This document shows, piece by piece, positions 41,984 to 47,886 of a DNA stretch of 47,886 bases; within the stretch, counting starts at the first letter, position 1, and every line of letters begins with the position of its first letter. The stretch comes from Vibrio sp. (GTDB lineage: Bacteria; Pseudomonadota; Gammaproteobacteria; Enterobacterales; Vibrionaceae). Under the pieces are notes generated by a model that was not told where the DNA came from, did not search any database, and saw nothing but the letters and a program-made list of their open reading frames with translations. The position numbers and the translations under genes were made by a program. The stretch lies in the NCBI GenBank assembly GCA_028131545.1, contig JAOICL010000018.1, positions 1 to 47,886 on the forward strand, given 5' to 3'.

Positions 41984-43216
41984 TTAATAACGAACCGCAA
42001 CAGTATGAACACGAGTATCATTCCAAGCGACCAGTAGTACGCCATTATCGACTGTCAGAGTAGGGAAGCCGGTGGAACGCTTAGGGCTTAACGTTGTTAT
42101 GACATTTGAATCAACGAATTTACCCTTCAAAGAGTAGCGGCTTAAAACCAAGTTAACTTTACTTCCGTTGTTTTCTAAATAGCTAACTATGACATGATCG
42201 TTATGAATTACGCTGTCGACACGACCAATCGTTTTTTGCGAAACGATAATCGCATCGCTAAAGTGATCCCCTGAATCATGAGATAGGGCAACTTTGACCG
42301 TCGGCTTTTTATCTACCGTTGTAAACCATGCTAGGGAGACAAGGTTTCCTTTTGCATCAAGAGCAGGTCCATTAACTGGGCAACCGGCGATCTTCCAATT
42401 GTCGCTTGGAAGTTGACTTGCAGGAAGCCATTGACCATCAATTAAACGTAATACGTTAATATCTCGAATTTCATCTTCGGTTCTATCACGATAGGCAACA
42501 ATGACGCCTTTATCAGTATTAGCTGCTGCGGTTGTACAACAATCGCATACTCTATTATCTAATTCCCATTCTTGATTTAATTGACCGTTTTTGAACGTGG
42601 CGGCGCGAAGAGTCATTGCACCACCGGAACTATGATCATGGGAGTTTTGTTCATGATCATTGTGTGAATTATGAACGTCAGTTTTGGTAAATCGACCATC
42701 CAGCCAGGTGATGAAAGTGCTATTGCTATTGCCATCAGAGGTGTTATTTTTGTAGGGCAACATGGTAACAAAGCCGTGTTCGGCATCGACCCCATCGGTA
42801 TGAGGAGTAAATGGTTTAGACCATGTTTTCCCATTATCACTGGATTCAGCGACATCAATACGATAATCGTATGTGCCTTGGTTCGTCATGGGTAACCAAT
42901 GGGCTACCATTGTCTTTCCCTGTGACATGACACTTGGGAAATCAGCCCAGTTATTAAACCAATTAGTACCAGATGAAACTATCGTTGGGGATGACCAACG
43001 ATTGGCTTGAAATCGTGAGAAATACAATGTCGCCGTATTGTCTTTTTCTTCGACCCAACTGATGAGTGTGTGTTCAGATTGCGCGTTAGTAGGTTGAGTA
43101 CTTAATCGTGATAAAGAAGCACCTTCATTTGAAGGAACGGTAATTGGAGTCAGTTCAACAGCGGATGCTTGAAACGCAAGGAAAAAAGGGGATAACAAGA
43201 ATAACGATTTGTTCAT
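41984..43216 (-). CDS. Exported BNR/sialidase-fold protein with His-rich loop
   Basis: A 410-residue protein with a clean signal peptide (cut near AFQASA, residue 19). It contains Asp-box-like repeats of six-bladed propellers (SSDNGKTWSKP near 131-141, SHDSGDHFSDA near 320). A histidine-rich loop (HNSHNDHEQNSHDHSSGG) and the cysteine cluster RVCDCCTTAAA suggest metal binding, perhaps copper. True sialidase activity is doubtful because no arginine triad is evident. It forms an operon with the upstream TlpA-like thioredoxin (9 bp away), which could keep the cysteines reduced. Probably periplasmic. Confidence 0.65.
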   Translation of the reverse strand: MNKSLFLLSPFFLAFQASAVELTPITVPSNEGASLSRLSTQPTNAQSEHTLISWVEEKDNTATLYFSRFQANRWSSPTIVSSGTNWFNNWADFPSVMSQGKTMVAHWLPMTNQGTYDYRIDVAESSDNGKTWSKPFTPHTDGVDAEHGFVTMLPYKNNTSDGNSNSTFITWLDGRFTKTDVHNSHNDHEQNSHDHSSGGAMTLRAATFKNGQLNQEWELDNRVCDCCTTAAANTDKGVIVAYRDRTEDEIRDINVLRLIDGQWLPASQLPSDNWKIAGCPVNGPALDAKGNLVSLAWFTTVDKKPTVKVALSHDSGDHFSDAIIVSQKTIGRVDSVIHNDHVIVSYLENNGSKVNLVLSRYSLKGKFVDSNVITTLSPKRSTGFPTLTVDNGVLLVAWNDTRVHTVAVRY

Positions 43217-43225
43217 AACAGTTGC

Positions 43226-43657
43226 CTATTTTAAGTATTTCAATATGGTTTCTTTATCATGAATACCGAGTAGAGTTTCTACTCGTACACCATTTTTAAA
43301 TATGTGTGTTGTAGGTAGCGCTGCGGGAAATGGGTATTGCTCAATATTAATATTTTTAGATTTAAATACCGGGAATTGGATGCCTAAGTAGTTCACTATC
43401 TGTCGAGTATGTTCATTATCATCCATGTCGTAGTTAATGCCTGCGACACCATAACCTTCTTCATATAGCTCGTTTAAAATAGGCGCCTCATGACGACAAG
43501 GAGCACACCATTTAGCAAAATACGTCACGATCTGCAGTTCTTTTTCGGCTTCGCCATTGACGTACGGTGAGGCGTACCCAAAGGGTGAGAATATGGATAG
43601 TCCTGATAATAAAGCGATTGTGAGTGTGAATGATGAAAGCGATCGAGATTTTCTCAT
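43226..43657 (-). CDS. Periplasmic TlpA-like thioredoxin
   Basis: I use the ATG at 43657, which opens a signal peptide (MRKSRSLSSF to about FGYAS); the frame extends upstream to 43723. The 143-residue product has the redox-active WCAPC motif in TYFAKWCAPCRHEAPILNEL and the cis-proline strand AALPTTHIFKNG. It would reduce or isomerise disulfides in the periplasm. The neighbour downstream has a CDCC cluster and a histidine-rich loop, so the pair may handle a metal such as copper, as with other TlpA/Sco-type partners; that link is inferred from adjacency. Confidence 0.85.
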   Translation of the reverse strand: MRKSRSLSSFTLTIALLSGLSIFSPFGYASPYVNGEAEKELQIVTYFAKWCAPCRHEAPILNELYEEGYGVAGINYDMDDNEHTRQIVNYLGIQFPVFKSKNINIEQYPFPAALPTTHIFKNGVRVETLLGIHDKETILKYLK

Positions 43658-43721
43658 GGAGTGGACCTTAGACTGTAATTTTTTCTTTTGAAAAACAACC
43701 ATCAATTTACACTGAAATAAC

Positions 43722-43773
43722 AAAAAACGCCTTAACCAAATTCACAAGTAAAGGAATTTAATGGGTTAAGGCG
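43722..43773. terminator. Bidirectional intrinsic terminator
   Basis: CGCCTTAACC (43728-43737) pairs with GGTTAAGGCG (43764-43773). On the minus strand six T follow (43727-43722), ending the OppA-like gene; on the plus strand a CATTTTT tract follows. Confidence 0.8.
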
Positions 43774-43855
43774 CATTTTTAATCGCTATGCTCGTGTTTA
43801 AAACGAAGAGCATAGCGATGTTACAAGTTACAGTATCGCTATTGGCACAGTATCG

Positions 43856-45469
43856 TTATTTGATCATATACAAATCACGAGTGTAACGGTTATCAGAGGC
43901 ATTATCCGTGGCATATCCACCGACTTTAGCTTGTTTTAATACAGAGCGTGTATAGAAATAAACAGGTATTGCCGGCATGTCTTCTGCAAAAATTTGTTCG
44001 GCTTTCTGATACAGTTTTTCACGTTCTGCATCATTAGCAGCGAAAGAAGCTTGATCCAATAATTGGTCATAGTTTTTATTTGACCAACCGCCGTAGTTTA
44101 AGCCTTCTGAATCAAAGTAAGATAAGAAGGTCGATGCTTCGTTGTAGTCGCCTATCCAAGCATAACGAGCGACATCAAACTCTTTACGAGATAGTGTTTG
44201 TAGGAAGGTTTTCCATTCTTGGTTGGCTAAGTTAACCGTCGCGCCCAGGTTCTTTTTCCACATAGAAGCCATCGCTATAGCGAGTTTTTTATGCGATTCA
44301 CTGGTGTTGTAATCCAGTTCGAATGAAAGAGGGTTCTTTTCGTTATAACCCGCTTCTGCCAATAATGCTTTGGCCTTTTCATTACGTTCTTGTTGAGATA
44401 GGGCGGCCCATTCTAATTCTGGTACATCAAATCCAGCAACGGCTGGTGGTGTGTTGGTATACGCTGGAATCTGACCTTGGCCTAAAATACCGTTCACAAC
44501 GACATCACGATCAATGGTATACGCAAGTGCTTTACGTACTTTTGGGTTGTCAAATGGGGCTTCGTTGATATTGAATAGGTAATAATACGTACCTAATGAA
44601 GGCATAGTGAGTAGACTCTCAGGGGTGTTCTTTTTGATCGTCTTGTACAGCTCAAGTGGTACTGTTGATGTCACATCAATTTCATTGGTTCTGAAGCGGT
44701 TATACTCTGCGTTTACATCTTCAATTGGCAAGTAAGTCACTTGGTTAATCACGGTCTTATTATCATTCCAGTAGCCTTTATTTCGCTTAAGAACGATTCT
44801 TTCATTGATAACCCAACTATCAAGAGTGAAAGCACTGCTGGTGACGATATTTTCAGGTTTTGTCCACGCCGTATCATACTTTTCAACCACGTGTTGTGGA
44901 ATTGGGAACATACTGTAGTGAGTCAGCATTTTCATAAAGTGAGGCGTTGCTTTACTTAGGGTAAACTCGACGGTCTTGTCGTCTAACGCTTTAATGCCTA
45001 GAGAATCAGGCTTTGTTTTACCGTTAGTGATTTCTGATGCGTTAACAATGTTGGTCATGGTGACATACCATGAGTAGGGTGCGCCTGTTTTTGGATCAAC
45101 GATACGCTGCAGTGCATACACAAAATCAGACGCTTTGATTGTTGTACCATCAGACCATTTCGCATCACGAAGCGTAAAGGTATACGTCTTTTTATCTTCA
45201 GATTCTGTCCAGTTAGTCGCCAATGCCGGAATGACATTACCGTGAGTATCCTCTGTCATTAAGCCTTCAAACATATCATTGATAACACGAGCACTTGCGG
45301 TATCGGAAGCCATAATCGGATCCAGTGTCGGGACTTCTGAACCATTGCCTCGAACGAGAGTTTGTTGATCGGATAATGAGATTCCTGCCGGTACCTCGGC
45401 TGCGAATGCAGAGCCCGATAAAGAGGCAAGAAGTGCTACTGATATGAGAGTTGGTTTTAAAAATGACAT
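43856..45469 (-). CDS. OppA-like periplasmic oligopeptide-binding protein
   Basis: I use the ATG at 45469 (MSFLKPTLIS), preceded by AGGAACC; the frame is open for 10 more codons. The 537-residue protein has a signal peptide ending SGSAFAAE and the family-5 solute-binding fold: VPTLDPIMASDTASARV, WSDGTTIKASDFVYALQR and VRKALAYTIDRDVVVNGI are signature blocks. Length is typical of OppA/MppA. It would deliver peptides to an ABC permease, but no permease genes are adjacent, so it probably works with a transporter elsewhere. A terminator follows the gene. Confidence 0.92.
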   Translation of the reverse strand: MSFLKPTLISVALLASLSGSAFAAEVPAGISLSDQQTLVRGNGSEVPTLDPIMASDTASARVINDMFEGLMTEDTHGNVIPALATNWTESEDKKTYTFTLRDAKWSDGTTIKASDFVYALQRIVDPKTGAPYSWYVTMTNIVNASEITNGKTKPDSLGIKALDDKTVEFTLSKATPHFMKMLTHYSMFPIPQHVVEKYDTAWTKPENIVTSSAFTLDSWVINERIVLKRNKGYWNDNKTVINQVTYLPIEDVNAEYNRFRTNEIDVTSTVPLELYKTIKKNTPESLLTMPSLGTYYYLFNINEAPFDNPKVRKALAYTIDRDVVVNGILGQGQIPAYTNTPPAVAGFDVPELEWAALSQQERNEKAKALLAEAGYNEKNPLSFELDYNTSESHKKLAIAMASMWKKNLGATVNLANQEWKTFLQTLSRKEFDVARYAWIGDYNEASTFLSYFDSEGLNYGGWSNKNYDQLLDQASFAANDAEREKLYQKAEQIFAEDMPAIPVYFYTRSVLKQAKVGGYATDNASDNRYTRDLYMIK

Positions 45470-45743
45470 GGGGGTTCCTTTTTGTATTGTCAGTTCCATT
45501 TCTGATTAAACTACCATGTTGTATGCATTATAAATGTGCGCTGCTGCTCAATTCATGCCGGGTAAAAGGAGATTATTTTGTATTTTTTGATCTTGGTTTG
45601 CTCATTTGTCTATTATGCACAATCACAAACTTGCCTAAGATCAATCGGAGATTGATTTTGTTATATTGATGCCTATTGAAACAATGGAAGCAATTACTGA
45701 TTTTCAAAATAATACATTGAAAATATATTTCTAAAAGGAACTT

Positions 45744-46298
45744 ATGAAAAATAAAGTTATAGCTATCATATCATTTGTTACTATCTTCCTGATGCCCACT
45801 TTTGTTTATTCTGCAAATGAATGGAACAATAATACCGCTTCTAGTATCTCTTTAGAATGGCAACGCTTAAATATCAATATGATAAGAATGTCAACAACAC
45901 TTGACCCAGATGATAGTCATATTATTGGTGAAGACAATGATAGGGATGGCCTACGAGATGATTATGCTATTGTTATTAAGGAACACTACACTGAATCGAA
46001 AGAAATCGTATTAGCTACTCAAGCAGGTAAGGAGTTCGGGAAATTACTTGAGTTTAGTGAGAATAACATTGAAATAACCATTGAAGATGCACAATTAATG
46101 GCAACGAATGGTATTGTTCTACAGTACTGTATTGATGTATATAATATGGAAAATCCAATTGATTTGTACTTTGACACCTTAGATCGTGCGATTGCGTACA
46201 GAAAAGCTTCTACTAAGCTTTATGCGTCATTACAAGGTCATGACCCGATAGTAAATGAAATTGATTGTGAACAATTTTTAGAAGGGGGAGCGAAATAA
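45744..46298 (+). CDS. Small exported protein with a calcium-loop-like motif
   Basis: A 184-residue protein with a typical signal peptide (IIAIISFV-type core, cleavage near VYSA, residue 24) and AAAAGGAAC before the ATG. Residues 64-72 (DNDRDGLRD) resemble the Asp-rich loops of thrombospondin type 3 or dockerin calcium sites. The rest is helical, with two cysteines that may pair. No family is recognised. It has no obvious operon partner. Confidence 0.6.
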   Translation: MKNKVIAIISFVTIFLMPTFVYSANEWNNNTASSISLEWQRLNINMIRMSTTLDPDDSHIIGEDNDRDGLRDDYAIVIKEHYTESKEIVLATQAGKEFGKLLEFSENNIEITIEDAQLMATNGIVLQYCIDVYNMENPIDLYFDTLDRAIAYRKASTKLYASLQGHDPIVNEIDCEQFLEGGAK

Positions 46299-46507
46299 AA
46301 AGATACTAACTTTGGTTTATTGGTGCGATATTGTCACTTAACACAGCATACGCGTCAAATTGTGGTGCTAGAGTTGATGAGGTTCAGCTGTTCTACGCAA
46401 ATTGATTTGCCCTAGCCAGACTAGATACCACATTTATCAATATTTTTTTTTTAACGTTATCATGGCTTAAATACCCAAGATCACTGTGCTTTCTTGTTCG
46501 ATAGTAA

Positions 46508-46860
46508 TTAACTATTTCACGAGATGATAATGGTATTGTTTCTTATGATTGGCAGGTCATAACCAAACGATAGTCTCATCATCTCAAGCGAATTTTACGG
46601 CGATATTCAATAATGCTGATACGTATCAGGTGATGTTAACGGTAACGGATAATAGCCAACAAAGTACCAGTGTTGCTGAAACGTTTACGTTAACCGATAA
46701 ACCAGTCAGTCAATTTCCTAGCTGGGATGCGAGTAAGGTATATTGGTCAGGTGACGTTGTAACCTTTAATGGTTCTAATTGGCGTGCTGGTTGGTGGAGA
46801 AAAGGTGAAACTCCAGGGACAACAGGACAATGGGGGGTCTGGAGACACTATCAAGAGTAA
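46508..46860 (+). pseudogene. Frameshifted C-terminal remnant of a secreted chitinase-like protein
   Basis: A PKD-type domain begins in one frame (SRDDNGIVSYDW, about 46517-46552) and continues in another from about 46549 (GHNQTIVSSSQANFTAIFNN, then TYQVMLTVTD), so a frameshift lies near 46550. The end is a chitin-binding module of the CBM5/12 type (WDASKVYWSGDVVTFNG, WRAGWW, then GTTGQWGVWRHY). No catalytic domain precedes it. It is the tail of a secreted polysaccharide-degrading enzyme such as a chitinase, common in Vibrionaceae. Confidence 0.7.
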
Positions 46861-46898
46861 TCGTTTTACGAACTAAATTGGTCGTATTGAAATAATAA

Positions 46899-46933
46899 AA
46901 ACACCACTTTATTGATTATTCAGTGGTGTTTTT
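46899..46933 (+). terminator. Intrinsic terminator after the chitin-binding remnant
   Basis: AACACCACT (46899-46907) pairs with AGTGGTGTT (46921-46929) and is followed by T (to 46933). A functional-looking terminator, suggesting that the remnant was until recently the end of a real gene. Confidence 0.85.
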
Positions 46934-47886
46934 TATATGGGGTATTAATTGAGTTAGGATAAGTTAATCAAAGTGACTATGTCGTGAGAGTTAAGTCGTT
47001 TATATCAATTGAATTTAGCGTGCTTTATTAATTTTGAAATATTTGTTTTAAAACCTATATTCTCTATCAGTTTGAACATTAATCGTTCATCTTTTTTACC
47101 TATGGATTTTTGTACCAATTTATAATAATTAGAGTACGCTCACTATTAATCACCTTTCTGTTCTTTAAATTTACCATGTGTCAATAAAGAGATGTAATAA
47201 ATTAAGTCATTACTTGTTTATAAATAGTTGCATTAATCAGAGGTACATCACTGATTATTAGATCACCTAACTAATGTACTGTCGTATTGAATGTTTTAGA
47301 GGGTTTATTACGGCATGATCTTAATCACACCTTTCGACATTGTCGAACTTGAACTTTTAAATAGATAAGATAATAAAATCGCCACTTGAGGATTTAGCGT
47401 AATTGTACTCTCGCTCCCAGTAAGAGATCGGGTGTGTGAATGATAAGTAAAGGTATCAAAATGATAGACTTTATCATTGTTAAAGTTCAAAGCCATATAC
47501 CTTAGAAACGAAATTCAAACTTAAATTATAGCCTTCAGAATTGGATTATCAAAAAAATGGCAATGGAAAATCCATAAACACGGCATACTTAATCAATAAT
47601 AACACTTAGTTGATTAATAAAATTATTGATAACTGAATATTCCTTTCTATTCCTGTTGAGAATAGGGCTCTTTCATGTGAAAGCTAACTTTTCACTGATG
47701 AATTTAAGTTGTTGATCGTTAAGGTGTTTTATTTTTTCTTTATGATTTTTCACCTTGGAATGTAAAAGTAACATTAAGGAATATTTGTGGAATAATTAAA
47801 GATATAAATGTCAATACTAAAATTTATATTTTATTTGATTGATAATCATACTTTATCGATAATGGTCATCAACTTATGGCGCATGT
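46934..47886. other. AT-rich right end with no supported gene
   Basis: The last 950 bases are AT-rich with scattered stops in all frames. The only frame above 60 codons, on the minus strand near 47308-47496, has no family features. A small hairpin (CTATTC/GAATAG near 47647-47665) is present. A promoter region for a gene beyond the window is possible. Confidence 0.5.

Noticed and set aside
41984..43216. A true exo-sialidase
   Set aside because: Asp-box-like repeats are visible, but the arginine triad and catalytic Tyr/Glu pair are not evident.
47308..47496. A 62-codon minus-strand frame near the right end
   Set aside because: No ribosome site, no family pattern and biased composition; probably chance.

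Overview
The window looks like an accessory genome island in a marine gammaproteobacterium, most likely of the family Vibrionaceae (Vibrio or Photobacterium). This rests on moderate-to-low GC, a GlyGly-CTERM secreted protease, a type VI secretion-like gene at the left edge, a Csx16 (VVA1548-family) protein, and housekeeping-type neighbours at the right. Assignments come from reading motifs, not from database searches.

Layout. 1-1.8 kb: end of a type VI secretion-like effector operon. 2.2-3.8 kb: a phage-type tyrosine integrase with paired direct repeats upstream. 4.0-9.4 kb: two paralogous large proteins that look like an RNase H-like domain plus TPR repeats. 9.6-10.4 kb: a lipoprotein. 10.4-11.7 kb: a Card1/Can2-type CARF nuclease. 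11.9-15.9 kb: a four-gene cassette, HEPN protein - unknown - MotA/ZorA-like - MotB/ZorB-like. 16.1-16.5 kb: CRISPR array 1. 16.7-25.8 kb: a tightly overlapping type III-D-like effector operon read leftward (cas10, cas7, csx10-like, double RAMP, csx19-like, large RAMP, cas6). 26.1-27.35 kb: cas1-cas2 read rightward. 27.3-27.5 kb: CRISPR array 2, whose oldest repeat encodes the C-terminus of Cas2. 28-37 kb: rightward accessory genes: lipoprotein, Csx16, exported trypsin-like protease, CARF-only protein, CARF protein with a possible winged helix, cold-shock-domain membrane protein, multi-span membrane protein and exported vWA-like protein. 37-42 kb: gene debris (MCP, GntR/LacI and LysR fragments) around intact fdhD and a YdeP-type molybdopterin oxidoreductase. 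42-45.5 kb: BNR-type exported protein, TlpA-like thioredoxin and OppA-like binding protein. 45.7-46.9 kb: a small exported protein and a frameshifted chitin-binding remnant.

The most striking hidden structure is a shared promoter. A 14-bp motif around CAAATTTG occurs nine times, and in seven of them the centre of the 8-bp palindrome lies exactly 31.5 bp upstream of the first base of a good -10 hexamer (the other two are within 1 bp). No good -35 box is present. This is the geometry of a class II activator site. The motif precedes cas1-cas2, both lipoproteins, the Csx16/protease stretch, the cold-shock membrane protein (in a tandemly duplicated 104-bp promoter), the multi-span protein and the vWA protein. 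The CARF protein at 31888-33282 is the obvious in-locus candidate for the activator. My working hypothesis is a type III CRISPR system whose cyclic oligoadenylate signal is also read as a transcriptional signal, inducing adaptation genes and a set of envelope-located proteins. The HEPN/MotA/MotB cassette and Card1-like nuclease would add direct effectors. The regulatory link is inference; the motif and spacing are visible in the sequence.
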